The notes: generated by a model from the sequence alone, not told the origin. Shown: positions 8,342 to 17,346, counted from the stretch's first letter. The stretch: 51,708 bases of DNA from Oscillospiraceae bacterium (GCA_029012465.1 JAQXMD010000108.1:1-51708), one strand, 5' to 3'. A program made the numbers and translations.

Positions 8342-9475
8342 ATGAGAAAGAAAAAGTGTATAGCCATGCTTCTTGCTGGCGGTCAGGGCAGCCGTCTTTT
8401 GGCTCTGACCAAGAAGAATGCCAAACCCGCTGTCTCTTTTGGCGGGAAATACCGTATTATTGATTTCAGCCTTTCCAACTGTGTCAATTCTGGCATCGAC
8501 ACAGTCGGCGTGCTGACCCAGTACAAGCCCACCCGGCTCAACGCCTATCTGGGCAACGGTGAGGCATGGGATCTGGACTGCTCCAATGGCGGTGTCCACG
8601 TTCTCCCCCCCTATGAGACGGAGAACGGCGGCAACTGGTACATGGGAACGGCAGACGCCATCTACCACAATATTGACTTTATCGACTCCTATAATCCCGA
8701 CTATGTGCTGATTCTGTCCGGCGACCATCTGTACACCATGGACTACAGCAAAATGCTGGACGTCCACAAGGCCAACAATGCCGATCTGACGGTATCCGTC
8801 ATGCCGGTTCCCTGGGAGGAGGCAAGCCGGTTCGGTATTATGGAAACCGATGATCTGGGCCGTATCGTAAACTTTGCCGAAAAGCCCCCCAAGCCCATCA
8901 GCAATCTGGCCTCCATGGGCATCTACATCTTCACATGGCCCATTCTCCGGGCCTCCCTGCTGAGCGATCATGAGGACAAGGAGTCCTCCCACGACTTCGG
9001 CAAGAACATCATTCCCAACATGCTCTCTGCCGGAAACCGGCTCTTCACCTATCAGTACACCGGTTACTGGAAGGACGTGGGCACCATCGACAGCTACTAC
9101 GGCGCGAATATGGAGCTGCTGGAGGAGGAGCCTCCCCTGGATCTCTACTCCGCCAACCGTATCTATTCCAACTCCAACATCTATCCGCCCCACTATGTCG
9201 GCCCCACCGGCTGCATCTCCTCCAGCATTCTCAGCAACGGCTGCAAGATTTTCGGCACTGTGGAGCACAGCGTCATTGGCTCCAACGTCACCATTGGCGA
9301 GGGCGCCGTTGTGAAGGATTCCGTTCTGCTGCCCGATGCAGTGGTGGAGCCCGGCGCAAAGGTCTATCGTTCCATCATCGCCGAGCGTGCCACCATCGTC
9401 TCCGGCACCACCTTCGGCGAGGACAAGCCCGACGGCCCCATCACCCTGCTGGGTGACGACCTGACAAACGCATAA
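8342..9475 (+). CDS. glgC: Glucose-1-phosphate adenylyltransferase
   Basis: 377 residues. It makes ADP-glucose from glucose-1-phosphate and ATP, the committed step of glycogen synthesis. The nucleotide-binding loop is intact ('[14 protein letters not shown]'), with '[19 protein letters not shown]', 'GTADAIYHN', the catalytic '[11 protein letters not shown]', 'FAEKPP' and 'GYWKDVGT'. A left-handed beta-helix tail with hexapeptide repeats follows ('[26 protein letters not shown]'). The start follows AAGGAGGG. The stop codon overlaps the ribosome site of glgD, so the two subunits are translated in tandem. Confidence 0.97.
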   Translation: MRKKKCIAMLLAGGQGSRLLALTKKNAKPAVSFGGKYRIIDFSLSNCVNSGIDTVGVLTQYKPTRLNAYLGNGEAWDLDCSNGGVHVLPPYETENGGNWYMGTADAIYHNIDFIDSYNPDYVLILSGDHLYTMDYSKMLDVHKANNADLTVSVMPVPWEEASRFGIMETDDLGRIVNFAEKPPKPISNLASMGIYIFTWPILRASLLSDHEDKESSHDFGKNIIPNMLSAGNRLFTYQYTGYWKDVGTIDSYYGANMELLEEEPPLDLYSANRIYSNSNIYPPHYVGPTGCISSSILSNGCKIFGTVEHSVIGSNVTIGEGAVVKDSVLLPDAVVEPGAKVYRSIIAERATIVSGTTFGEDKPDGPITLLGDDLTNA

Positions 9476-9487
9476 GGAGGTACTGTT

Positions 9488-10591
9488 ATGAGCCATGTAA
9501 TCGGTTTGATTTCCACCAACTACACCGGCGCAAACTACGGCAAGCTCATTGAGGACCGCCCTGTGGCGTCCATTCCCTTTGCCGGCCGTTATCGTCTGAT
9601 CGACTTCGCCCTGTCCTCCATGGTCAACTCCGACATTGACACCGTGGGTGTCATCACCCCTGCCAATTACCGCTCTCTGGCCGACCATCTGAACATGGGC
9701 CGCGAGTGGGGTCTCAACAAGAAGCAGGGGGGCATGTTCATGCTTCCCGGCGCTGTCCACGGCCTCAAGGATGTCAGCGCCCGGTTTAGTCTCCGGGATG
9801 TGATCCTGAACAAGGACTTTTTCCACCGGGCCGACGAGGAGACCGTGCTCTTCTGCGCCGCCAACCGGGTCTATAACATTGATTTCCGCCCCGCCATTGA
9901 AAAGCACGAGAAAACCGGTGCTCCCGTGACCCTGATCTACAAGAAGGTCAGACAGGGAGAACACGCCCGGGGTCTGTTCCTGAAGATCGGCGCATCCGGC
10001 CTTGTTTCCAGCATTGCCCCCTCGGCCAAGGGCGAGGCAAACTGCTTCCTGGATTCCATGCTCATCAGCCGCAGTATGCTGCTGGAGTTCATTGACTGCT
10101 ATCAGAATCTGGGTTACATTGACATCATGGACATTCTGTCCGCCAACCTGGGTCAGATTCAGGTGAACTCCTGGTGCTACACCGGTTACGAGCATGCCGT
10201 GGACGATGCCGAGGACTATATGCACGTTTCTCAGGACCTGCTCCGCCCCGAGGTAGCAGAGGAGCTGTTCAACGAGGACCGTCCCATTCTCACCAAGACC
10301 CAGGACTCTCCTCCCGCAAAATATCTCCCCGGCGCAAGGGTGAAAAACTCCCTGATTGCCGCAAGCTGCGTTCTGGAAGGCACTGTGGAGAACTCCATTC
10401 TCTTCCGTAACGTCACCATCGGCAAGGGCGCAGTGGTGCGCAATTCCGTGCTGATGCAGCACTGTGTCATCAGCCCAGGTGCCGTGGTGGAGAATGTGAT
10501 CTGCGACAAATATGTGACCATCAGCCCCGATGTAAAGCTCTCCGGCAGTGAGAAGAAGCCCTTTGTGATCGGCAAAAAACAGGAACTGTAA
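9488..10591 (+). CDS. glgD: GlgD, regulatory-type ADP-glucose pyrophosphorylase subunit
   Basis: 367 residues, a GlgC paralogue. The fold is kept ('PFAGRYRLIDFALSSMVNSDIDTVGV' and the hexapeptide tail 'SILFRNVTIGKGAVVRNSVLM'). The N-terminal GGxGxRL nucleotide-binding loop of GlgC is replaced by 'LISTNYTGANYGKL', and the catalytic 'SGDH' becomes 'CAANRVYNID'. In Bacillus-type systems GlgD is catalytically weak and forms a mixed tetramer with GlgC that raises its activity. This sequence fits that role. It starts 12 bases after glgC with its AGGAGG merged into the glgC stop. Confidence 0.95.
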   Translation: MSHVIGLISTNYTGANYGKLIEDRPVASIPFAGRYRLIDFALSSMVNSDIDTVGVITPANYRSLADHLNMGREWGLNKKQGGMFMLPGAVHGLKDVSARFSLRDVILNKDFFHRADEETVLFCAANRVYNIDFRPAIEKHEKTGAPVTLIYKKVRQGEHARGLFLKIGASGLVSSIAPSAKGEANCFLDSMLISRSMLLEFIDCYQNLGYIDIMDILSANLGQIQVNSWCYTGYEHAVDDAEDYMHVSQDLLRPEVAEELFNEDRPILTKTQDSPPAKYLPGARVKNSLIAASCVLEGTVENSILFRNVTIGKGAVVRNSVLMQHCVISPGAVVENVICDKYVTISPDVKLSGSEKKPFVIGKKQEL

Positions 10592-10602
10592 GGAGGAACC
10601 CT

Positions 10603-12042
10603 ATGGCTATGAATGTGCTCTTCGCCGCCTTTGAGGCTGCCCCCTTTATCAAGACCGGCGGTCTTGGTGATGTGGCAGGAAGTCTCCCCGGCGCACTGAA
10701 TAACAAATCCTGCAACGTGCGGGTGATCCTGCCCAAGCTGCGGCAGATTCCCGAATCCTACCGGAGCCAGATGGAAACCCTTTGTGTATTTCAGGTGCCT
10801 CTGGGCTGGCGCAGCCAGTACTGCGGCATCCAGACCCTGAAGGTGGGGAAGATCCAGTACTATTTCGTAGACAACGAATTCTACTTCGGCCGGGACGCCG
10901 CCTACGGCTACGGGGACGACCCGGAGCGTGTGGCATTCTTCAGCAAGGCCATTCTGGAGTGTCTCCAGCATCTGCCGGATTTCTTCCCGGACATCATCCA
11001 TGTCAATGACTGGCACACCGCCCTTGTGCCCGTTTTCCTCCATGAACAGTATTGGGGCATGGAGCAGTACCGGAGCATCCGCACCATTTTCACCATCCAC
11101 AACCTGAAGTTCCAGGGCATCTGTGGCGAATTCGCCCTTGGAGATATTCTGGGCCTGCATGAATGCAAGAATGCCGCCGATCAGCTCCATTGGGGCTATG
11201 ACGCCATCAACTTTATGCAGGGCGCCCTGTACTATTCCGACTTTGTCACCACCGTCAGCCCCTCCTATGCGGAGGAGATCTGCACCAGTGCCTACGGCGA
11301 GGGTCTTGACGGCATACTCTCCCAGCGGAGAGACCGGCTCTGCGGCATTCTCAATGCCATTGATACGGCGAAGTTCTCTCCCAAAAAGGCAGTCGTTCCC
11401 TTCTCCAAAGAAGATTTGTCCGGAAAAGCCGCCTGCAAAGCACAGCTCCAGGCAGAGCTTGGCCTGCCCCAGAAGCCGGATACCCCTCTGCTGATCCTGA
11501 TTTCCCGGCTCACCAGCCAGAAGGGACTGGATCTGCTGGCTGGCTGTCTCAGCGAGCTGGCAGGGCAGGACATGCAGCTGGCCATTCTGGGCACCGGCGA
11601 CGACTACTATCAGCGGCTGCTGGGCAACTACGCCGCCGCATTCCCCGATAAAATCGCCTTCCGCTGTGCCTTTGACGAGCCTCTGTCCTGCCGCATGTAC
11701 GCAGGCGCGGATATTCTGCTGATGCCCTCCCTCTTCGAGCCCTGCGGCCTCAGTCAGATGATCGCCATGGCCTACGGCACACTGCCCGTGGTTCGCGAAA
11801 CCGGCGGTCTCCGGGACAGCGTGGTCCCCTACAACATGTATACCGGCGAAGGAACCGGCTTCGGCTTCCGCAATGCCGATTCCCGGGAGCTTCGGGACTG
11901 CCTTATGGGCATTTTCACCCTGTATTCCACCGCTCCGGATGTGTGGAAGCAGCTTCAGACCCAGGCCATGGGTCAGGACTTCTCCTGGCGGGTCAGCGCC
12001 AACGCCTACCGGGCCCTGTACCGCAAGGTCTTGAAGCGCTGA
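10603..12042 (+). CDS. glgA: Glycogen synthase (ADP-glucose)
   Basis: 479 residues, GT5 family. It transfers glucose from ADP-glucose to the growing alpha-1,4 chain. It has the N-terminal ADP-glucose motif 'FIKTGGLGDVAGSLP', 'VNDWHTALVP', and the C-terminal 'PSLFEPCGLSQMIAMAYGTLPVVRETGGLRDSV'. The start lies after AGGAGG (10591-10596), which overlaps the glgD stop. ATG 10603 is preferred over ATG 10609 on spacing. No glgB branching-enzyme gene accompanies it in this window. Confidence 0.97.
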   Translation: MAMNVLFAAFEAAPFIKTGGLGDVAGSLPGALNNKSCNVRVILPKLRQIPESYRSQMETLCVFQVPLGWRSQYCGIQTLKVGKIQYYFVDNEFYFGRDAAYGYGDDPERVAFFSKAILECLQHLPDFFPDIIHVNDWHTALVPVFLHEQYWGMEQYRSIRTIFTIHNLKFQGICGEFALGDILGLHECKNAADQLHWGYDAINFMQGALYYSDFVTTVSPSYAEEICTSAYGEGLDGILSQRRDRLCGILNAIDTAKFSPKKAVVPFSKEDLSGKAACKAQLQAELGLPQKPDTPLLILISRLTSQKGLDLLAGCLSELAGQDMQLAILGTGDDYYQRLLGNYAAAFPDKIAFRCAFDEPLSCRMYAGADILLMPSLFEPCGLSQMIAMAYGTLPVVRETGGLRDSVVPYNMYTGEGTGFGFRNADSRELRDCLMGIFTLYSTAPDVWKQLQTQAMGQDFSWRVSANAYRALYRKVLKR

Positions 12043-12062
12043 TTTCTCAGTGATAAACTCAT

Positions 12063-12089
12063 TGGGCGGGGAATTTTCCCCGCCCATTT
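12063..12089 (+). terminator. GC-rich hairpin between glgA and the GH13-GH77 gene
   Basis: TGGGCGGGGAA (12063-12073) and TTCCCCGCCCA (12076-12086) form an 11-bp stem (the tip must open), followed by only three T. It is probably a leaky terminator or a processing hairpin that lowers expression of the distal gene. Confidence 0.55.
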
Positions 12090-12127
12090 CATCCGATTCC
12101 ATTTTTGTATTTACCTGGAGGTTTCCC

Positions 12128-15100
12128 ATGTATCTGTACCACAATTCCAGAAAGCCGGAATATCGCAGTCCCTACGGCGCTGTGCCTGTGGGCACGGCAC
12201 TGACACTCTCCTTGGACGTCCATGATCTGCCCCAAAACGGGGAGGTTTTTGTGCGCCTTTGGTCCGGTCAGGAGCAGCTGATTCCCATGACCCGCAGGGA
12301 ACAGAACCGCTATACTGTAACCATTTCCGTGCCGGATACCCCCGGTCTGCTGTGGTACTATTTCGACGTAAAATACGCCGGTGAAACCCGGCATTATGGC
12401 CGCCCTCTCCATGGGAATCACGGGGAGGGTACATGGATGGAACAGCCGGAATCCTGGCAGGTCACAGTCTATACCCCCACAGAGCTTCCCCAGTGGTATG
12501 GTCAGTCTGTGGTGTATCAGATTTTCCCGGACCGTTTCGCCCGGGGCAAAGATTTTGAAGTCTGTCAGGCTGCCGCAGCCCTGCCGGAAAACTGGAAGGG
12601 CTCCCGGCGTATGGTCATGCAGGAGTGGAACGACACCCCCTTCTATTGCCGTGACCTGAAGGGCCGTGTGGTTCGCTGGCCCTTCTTCGGCGGAAGCTTC
12701 TCCGGCATTGAAGAAAAGCTCCCCTATCTCCGTTCCATGGGCATCGGGGTCATTTATCTGAACCCCATTTTCCTGGCCACCTCCAATCACAAGTATGACA
12801 CTGCGGACTATATGACCATTGACCCCAGCTTCGGCACCGAGGAGGATTTCTCCCATCTCTGTGCAGCTGCAAAGGCCGCTGGCATCCGCATCATTCTCGA
12901 CGGCGTATTCAGTCACACCGGTGACGACAGCATCTACTTTAACCGCTACGGCAACTTCCCCGCTCCCGGTGCCTGTAGCCCTGAACCCAGCCTCTATGAC
13001 AGCTGGTATCGTTTCGGGGATCAGTATCCCTCCGGCTACGAATGCTGGTGGGGGGTGGATTCTCTGCCCGATGTTGAGGAAAATGACCCCTCCTATCAGG
13101 AATTTATCTGCGGGGAAAACGGCGTTCTTCGGAAATGGCTGCGGTTGGGCGCCTCCGGCTGGCGGCTGGACGTGGCAGACGAGCTGCCCGACAGCTTTAT
13201 CCGGGCCATCCGCCAGGCTGTAAAGGCCGAAAATCCCGACGCACTGCTTCTGGGCGAGGTCTGGGAGGATGCCAGCCATAAGATCAGTTATCATCAGCTC
13301 CGGGAGTACCTGCTGGGAGAGGAGCTGGATGCCACCATGCACTATCCCTTCCGCACTGCCGCCATGGACTATCTCCTTGGGAAGTGCTCTGCAGGAGACT
13401 TCTCCGAAGCCATGGAGGTCATTCGGGAGAATTATCCGGAATCCGCCTTCTACGGAGCCATGAACCTCATCGGCACCCACGACACCCCCAGAGCCATGAC
13501 CATACTTGGAGAGGCTCCCGAGGGACTCACCGAAGCTCAGCAGGAGTATTTCCGGCTGGACCCCCACCATCACTGGCTGGGAAAAACCCGGCTTCAGCTC
13601 CTTTACGTTCTGATGTTCACCTTCCCCGGAGTTCCCTGTGTCTACTATGGAGACGAAGCCGCCATGGAGGGCTACGGCGACCCCTTCAACCGGGGCACCT
13701 TTCCCTGGGGAAACGAGGACCAGGCGCTTCAGTCCCATGTGCGGATGCTGTCCCATCTCCGGAGAGAGTATCCCGTTCTGGTCAGCGGAAGTGCTGCATT
13801 CCGTGCCGTGGACTGGGATGTATTTCTGGTGGAGCGCACATTGGAGGACACCTCTGCTCTGATTTATGTAAACCGCTCTCAGACTGACAAAACCATCTCC
13901 CTGCCGGAACACGCAGGCTCCCGGCTGGATCTGCTGACCGGTAAGGTCATGAAGTCCGATACCTTCATCCTCAAGGGCCTGTCGGCTGCCGTTCTCTATC
14001 GGGAGGGCCACGGAGAAGGCTTCTCTCCCCTGCCCGAAGCTGCCCGGACCCCCAGGGGCAAGGGTGTGCTGCTGCCCATGTTCTCTCTGCCCTGTGACAA
14101 GGGACAGGGCCCCATGGGCGCCCCCGCAGAGGAATTCCTCTCTGCCATCAAAGAAGCCGGCTACAACAGCTGGATGCTGCTGCCCCTGAATCCCGCCGGC
14201 GTGGGCAACTCCCCCTATTCCAGCTTCGGCCTGTTCGCGGGAGATTCCCGCTTCATTGACCCCGCCACAGAGGTGGACATGGAGGGCTTTGAGGACTTCT
14301 GCCGGGAAAATGACTTCTGGCTGGAGGATTACTCCATCTATACGGTGCTCCATAGGAAGTTTAACCGTCCCTGGCAGCAGTGGCCGGAAAAGGAGCGGAA
14401 TCGCAAAAACCTCCCCTCCATCCGCAAAAAGTACGCCAGGGAAATCCGGGCCATTATGGAGGAGCAGTATCGGTTCTTCTGCCAGTACCATCAGCTTCGG
14501 GTCAAAGCAAAGGAACAGGGCATTGCTCTGATCGGCGATCTGCCCATCTACGCCGCTCTGGACGGCGCCGACACCTGGGCCCACAGAGAGCTGTTCCAGT
14601 TGGACGAACAGGGCTATCCCACCCTGCGGGCCGGCTGTCCCCCGGACTACTTCTCCCCGGAGGGTCAGGACTGGGGCAATCCCCTGTACAACTGGGATGT
14701 GATGGAACAGGACGACTTCGACTGGTGGCGCAGGCGTCTGGAGGCAGCCTTCCGGCTGTACGACTATGTGCGTCTGGATCACTTCCGCAGCTTTGCCGCC
14801 TACTATGCCATTCCCGCCGGGAAGTCCGCAAAATACGGCTACTGGATGAAGGGCGCAGGCATCAAGTTCTTCCGGGTCATGGAAAAGGCCTTTGGCACTC
14901 TGCCCATTATTGCCGAGGATCTGGGCACTTTGGACAATCAGGTCTATACCCTGATGCACCACACCGGTCTCAGCGGCATGAATGTCTGGCAGTTCAGCGC
15001 CGAAGAGATGGCAGAAATGCCCCCTGAGCAGGCCGCCGCCCGTGTATTCTTCAGCGGCACCCATGACAATCAGACCCTTCAGGGCTTTCTAAATGCCCAG

Positions 15101-15304
15101 CAGGACAACCGTCCGGCAAAGGAAATTCTCCGGGAGGTCATCCACAGCCCCGCTGCCGCAGTGATTCTGCCGGTACAGGACATTCTGGGGCTTGATGACA
15201 GTGCACGGGTGAATGTTCCCGGCACCTCCGACGGAAACTGGACCTGGGTCATGACCAGGGAGCAGCTTTCCGACCTGCGGAAAGGCGGCATTCTGGCTGA
15301 ATAA
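12128..15304 (+). CDS. GH13 alpha-glucosidase/amylase fused to GH77 4-alpha-glucanotransferase
   Basis: 1,058 residues, starting at the ATG after GGAGG (12117-12121). Residues about 1-115 are an Ig-like N-domain. About 125-600 are a GH13 barrel of the neopullulanase/maltogenic type with all four regions: 'DGVFSHT', nucleophile D348 in 'GWRLDVADE', acid/base E377 in 'LLGEVWED', and D452 in 'IGTHDTPR'. About 641-1058 are a compact GH77 (MalQ) domain: 'LLPLNPAGVGNSPYSS', nucleophile D884 in 'VRLDHFRSF', E930 in 'IAEDLGT', D980 in 'GTHDNQT' and 'PGTSDGNWTW'. The second part is about 80 residues shorter than free amylomaltases. The fusion could trim branches and disproportionate maltodextrins in one polypeptide, supplying glgP. 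Both active sites look intact. Product specificity is inference. Confidence 0.93.
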   Translation: MYLYHNSRKPEYRSPYGAVPVGTALTLSLDVHDLPQNGEVFVRLWSGQEQLIPMTRREQNRYTVTISVPDTPGLLWYYFDVKYAGETRHYGRPLHGNHGEGTWMEQPESWQVTVYTPTELPQWYGQSVVYQIFPDRFARGKDFEVCQAAAALPENWKGSRRMVMQEWNDTPFYCRDLKGRVVRWPFFGGSFSGIEEKLPYLRSMGIGVIYLNPIFLATSNHKYDTADYMTIDPSFGTEEDFSHLCAAAKAAGIRIILDGVFSHTGDDSIYFNRYGNFPAPGACSPEPSLYDSWYRFGDQYPSGYECWWGVDSLPDVEENDPSYQEFICGENGVLRKWLRLGASGWRLDVADELPDSFIRAIRQAVKAENPDALLLGEVWEDASHKISYHQLREYLLGEELDATMHYPFRTAAMDYLLGKCSAGDFSEAMEVIRENYPESAFYGAMNLIGTHDTPRAMTILGEAPEGLTEAQQEYFRLDPHHHWLGKTRLQLLYVLMFTFPGVPCVYYGDEAAMEGYGDPFNRGTFPWGNEDQALQSHVRMLSHLRREYPVLVSGSAAFRAVDWDVFLVERTLEDTSALIYVNRSQTDKTISLPEHAGSRLDLLTGKVMKSDTFILKGLSAAVLYREGHGEGFSPLPEAARTPRGKGVLLPMFSLPCDKGQGPMGAPAEEFLSAIKEAGYNSWMLLPLNPAGVGNSPYSSFGLFAGDSRFIDPATEVDMEGFEDFCRENDFWLEDYSIYTVLHRKFNRPWQQWPEKERNRKNLPSIRKKYAREIRAIMEEQYRFFCQYHQLRVKAKEQGIALIGDLPIYAALDGADTWAHRELFQLDEQGYPTLRAGCPPDYFSPEGQDWGNPLYNWDVMEQDDFDWWRRRLEAAFRLYDYVRLDHFRSFAAYYAIPAGKSAKYGYWMKGAGIKFFRVMEKAFGTLPIIAEDLGTLDNQVYTLMHHTGLSGMNVWQFSAEEMAEMPPEQAAARVFFSGTHDNQTLQGFLNAQQDNRPAKEILREVIHSPAAAVILPVQDILGLDDSARVNVPGTSDGNWTWVMTREQLSDLRKGGILAE

Positions 15305-15310
15305 GCAATT

Positions 15311-15335
15311 CTCCTGCCGGGTCATCCGGCAGGAG
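15311..15335 (+). terminator. Hairpin after the glycogen operon
   Basis: Perfect 10-bp arms CTCCTGCCGG (15311-15320) and CCGGCAGGAG (15326-15335). There is no T run, so termination may be weak and the next gene may be read through. Confidence 0.5.
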
Positions 15336-15360
15336 CACCCCATTTGAAAGGAGCCCCGTC

Positions 15361-15804
15361 ATGGAACAACCGAAAACGCCTATTCTGGTCAGTGCCTGCC
15401 TGCTTGGGGTGTGCTGCAAATACAGCGGCGGTGACAACCTCTGTCCGGAGGTTCTGGCTCTCCGGGACAAATACAATTTGATTCCTGTTTGTCCGGAGCA
15501 GTTGGGCGGTCTGCCAACGCCCCGGCCGCCCGCCGAATGCTTTGCAGAGGGCGTCCATAACAATCTGGGGGAAGACGTGACGGAGCAGTTTCGCCGGGGC
15601 GCAGAGGAAACCCTGAAGCTGGGACAGCTCTTTGGCTGCCGGACAGCCATTCTCAAGGCCAGAAGTCCTTCCTGCGGCTCCGGGATCATCTACGACGGCA
15701 CCTTTACCGGCACAAAAATTCCCGGCTACGGTGTCACCGCAGCCCTTCTCCTGAAAAACGGCTATCAGGTGTACTCCGAGGCCCAGCTGGAGGAGCTTCC
15801 CTGA
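15361..15804 (+). CDS. DUF523 / TudS-type iron-sulfur protein (putative desulfurase)
   Basis: 147 residues, single-domain DUF523. Family marks are 'SACLLGVCCKYSGGDN' (C13, C19), 'PVCPEQLGGLPTPRPPAE' and 'KARSPSCGSGIIYDG' (C105). The characterised member TudS is a 2-thiouracil desulfidase that uses a [4Fe-4S] cluster held by three cysteines, and the three motif cysteines here fit that. A detoxifying or salvage role on thiolated bases is plausible but not shown for this protein. The start follows AAAGGAG. It lies 56 bases after the glycogen operon and just before the manganese riboswitch; no functional link is apparent. Confidence 0.85.
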   Translation: MEQPKTPILVSACLLGVCCKYSGGDNLCPEVLALRDKYNLIPVCPEQLGGLPTPRPPAECFAEGVHNNLGEDVTEQFRRGAEETLKLGQLFGCRTAILKARSPSCGSGIIYDGTFTGTKIPGYGVTAALLLKNGYQVYSEAQLEELP

Positions 15805-15810
15805 TTTCAC

Positions 15811-15840
15811 TTGACTAACCCGCCCCTTCTGTGATATAGT
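15811..15840 (+). promoter_or_regulatory. Promoter of mntP
   Basis: TTGACT (15811-15816), an 18-base spacer, and an extended -10 TGATATAGT (15832-15840). Confidence 0.75.
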
Positions 15841-15841
15841 A

Positions 15842-15973
15842 CGAGGGCGTTAAGGGAGTAGTCGGCGGCCTTCGGGACGCGATGGAGCCAACATACTGGT
15901 GTACGTTCGTACCCTGGTTCCGTATGAAATGACGAGACTTTTCTGCTTTCGGGCAGACAAGTCTCTTTTTTTT
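15842..15973 (+). ncRNA. yybP-ykoY (manganese) riboswitch with terminator
   Basis: The leader of mntP carries the conserved GGGAGTAG (15854-15861), an intervening helix, GATGGAGCCAACA, CCCTGGTTCCGTATGAAA and TGACGAGAC. It ends in a terminator: GAGACTT (15934-15940) / AAGTCTC (15959-15965) with an inner TCTGC/GCAGA stem and eight T (15966-15973). The yybP-ykoY class senses Mn2+ and turns on manganese export genes. Here GACGAGAC at the 3' edge of the aptamer is also the left arm of the terminator, so ligand binding should prevent termination. Identified by sequence and by the gene downstream, not by a covariance search. Confidence 0.88.
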
Positions 15974-15990
15974 ATTGCAGGAGGTATACA

Positions 15991-16554
15991 ATGGGATTAT
16001 TTGAACTGTTTCTTCTGGCCCTGGGTCTGAGCATGGATGCCTTTGCCGTTTCCATCTGCAAGGGGCTTTCCGTGTCCCGGCTGCAGCCCAGGCACATGGT
16101 GATCTGCGGACTGTATTTCGGCGGCTTTCAGGCGCTGATGCCCCTGATCGGATGGTTTTTGGGCAGTCAGTTTCAGTCGCTGATTGTTTCCATTGACCAC
16201 TGGATCGCCTTTGCCCTGCTGGGCGTCATCGGCATCAACATGATCCGTGAAGCCCTCAGCCACGAGGAGGAGGAAGCTGACCCGGATTTCAGCTTCAAGG
16301 CCATGCTGCCCATGGCCATTGCCACCAGCATTGACGCGCTGGCAGTGGGCGTGACCTTTGCATTTCTGGATGTTCAGATCGTCCCGGCGGTGTCCTTCAT
16401 CGGCGTGACCACCTTCATCTGCTCCGCCATCGGCGTGAAAGTGGGCAATGTGTTCGGCACAAAGTTCAAATCCAAGGCGGAATTCCTTGGCGGTCTGGTG
16501 CTGGTCTGTCTCGGCATCAAAATTCTCATTGAGCATTTGTTCTTTGGGGGCTGA
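15991..16554 (+). CDS. mntP: Manganese efflux pump MntP
   Basis: 187 residues, about six membrane helices. The internal duplication typical of the family is visible: '[14 protein letters not shown]' (D16) and '[15 protein letters not shown]' (D115), the acidic residues that line the metal path. It exports Mn2+ from the cytoplasm. The gene sits directly behind the manganese riboswitch terminator, with AGGAGG in the short remaining leader, so its induction by excess manganese is expected. Confidence 0.96.
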   Translation: MGLFELFLLALGLSMDAFAVSICKGLSVSRLQPRHMVICGLYFGGFQALMPLIGWFLGSQFQSLIVSIDHWIAFALLGVIGINMIREALSHEEEEADPDFSFKAMLPMAIATSIDALAVGVTFAFLDVQIVPAVSFIGVTTFICSAIGVKVGNVFGTKFKSKAEFLGGLVLVCLGIKILIEHLFFGG

Positions 16555-16578
16555 GCGAAAATCCTATACGGCTATAGC

Positions 16579-16607
16579 TTGACAATCCAGCGGTTCAGCG
16601 TTATAAT
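16579..16607 (+). promoter_or_regulatory. Consensus promoter of tRNA-Ala
   Basis: TTGACA (16579-16584), exactly 17 bases, and TATAAT (16602-16607), 14 bases before the tRNA. It matches the consensus at all twelve positions. Confidence 0.9.
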
Positions 16608-16621
16608 TACCATAGTTCCAT

Positions 16622-16697
16622 GGGCCCGTAGCGCAGCTGGGAGCGCATTACATTCGCATTGTAGGGGTCGGGAGTTCGAATCTCCTCGGGTCCACCA
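16622..16697 (+). tRNA. tRNA-Ala (anticodon CGC)
   Basis: 76 bases including an encoded CCA (16695-16697). The cloverleaf folds fully: acceptor GGGCCCG/CGGGTCC, D stem GCGC/GCGC, anticodon stem TTACA/TGTAG around loop TTCGCAT, and T stem GGGAG/CTCCT. The anticodon CGC is at 16655-16657 and reads GCG. The G3-U70 wobble pair, the alanine identity element, is present. It is a single-gene transcription unit with its own promoter and terminator. Confidence 0.95.
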
Positions 16698-16698
16698 C

Positions 16699-16735
16699 GT
16701 CGTCGCGGACTTCATATCGTTCGCGACGACTTTTT
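16699..16735 (+). terminator. Terminator of tRNA-Ala
   Basis: Perfect 9-bp arms GTCGTCGCG (16699-16707) and CGCGACGAC (16722-16730), then TTTTT (16731-16735). Confidence 0.88.
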
Positions 16736-16767
16736 ATTTTAAAAAGTCATCGCTCATTCATTCCGTC

Positions 16768-16803
16768 GCTCCTCCTCTCCAAATCGAACCCGCTGCGCTG
16801 GGC
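16768..16803 (+). repeat. Diverged intergenic repeat, copy A
   Basis: It starts GCTCCTCCTCTCC and ends AACCCGCTGCGCTGGGC. About 32 of 36 positions match copy B at 17312-17346. Each copy follows a hairpin. Confidence 0.7.
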
Positions 16804-16867
16804 TTCGATTTGGTTTTGGGCGCAGACCTGAAAACGGCAGCATCTATACTGTTGCGATGTTACAGAT

Positions 16868-16915
16868 AAGCACGAGGGTTTTGATACGAAGGTATCTGAA
16901 ACGATCGTGCTTTTT
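16868..16915 (+). terminator. Long stem-loop with T run in the gene-free region
   Basis: The outer stem AGCACGA/TCGTGCT (16869-16875, 16905-16911), middle GTTT/AAAC and inner GATAC/GTATC with a GAAG loop are separated by small internal loops and end in T5. It looks like an intrinsic terminator with no clear gene before it. Confidence 0.6.
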
Positions 16916-17285
16916 CCTTTTGCCAAAACGCCCGTGACACAAGGCTTTTCGGTGCAGTTGCCCTTTGGGTTAGCTTCATTGTGAGCTTTTATGGATACAT
17001 TTTCTCCGTGCTGGACAGCTGCTTCATTCTCTGCCGCACAACACAATGAAACTTTTTGTGGAGGAATGGTTTCAGAGTGGCTGGCATAGTTTCATCGTGT
17101 TTATACCATCGTGTGCAGTATGTATCTATTGGGTGGTGTCCATTATCGTGAGCAAAAAATATTTTGAAACTGCACCCCTTCGGTTCTCTCTTTGATTATG
17201 GTATCGCACAGCCTGCGTTGCCCCGGGAAGGAAACTGTTGATTCACTCGCCAACCAGAGTTACGATCAACACGCAGGCAGCATTC

Positions 17286-17315
17286 GAGCCTCGTCGGTGT
17301 GTTCCGACGAGGCTC
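17286..17315. repeat. Perfect 12-bp inverted repeat
   Basis: GAGCCTCGTCGG (17286-17297) and CCGACGAGGCTC (17304-17315) with a 6-base loop, directly before repeat copy B. Confidence 0.7.
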
Positions 17316-17346
17316 CTCCTTTCAAATTGAACCCGCTGCGCCGGGC
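17312..17346 (+). repeat. Diverged intergenic repeat, copy B
   Basis: It starts GCTCCTCCTTTCAAATTG and ends AACCCGCTGCGCCGGGC. It matches copy A (16768-16803) with a one-base deletion and three substitutions. Confidence 0.7.

Noticed and set aside
8324..10462. 712-codon frame opposite glgC and glgD
   Set aside because: It crosses two well-supported genes and has no start signal.
12089..15064. 991-codon open frame opposite the GH13-GH77 gene
   Set aside because: Same bias effect; the plus-strand frame has complete catalytic motifs.
16579..16869. 96-codon frame running through the tRNA-Ala gene
   Set aside because: It translates a tRNA and its terminator; noncoding.
16747..17046. 99-codon minus-strand frame in the gene-free region
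   Set aside because: No ribosome site and no recognisable protein pattern; it crosses a repeat and a stem-loop.
17046..17195. 49-codon frame with one hydrophobic stretch
   Set aside because: No ribosome site or promoter; at best a fragment of a decayed gene.
17283..17297. Possible attachment-site copy of the tRNA-Ala 3' end
   Set aside because: Only 12 of 15 bases match 16675-16689 and the stretch is part of a perfect hairpin; no integrase nearby.
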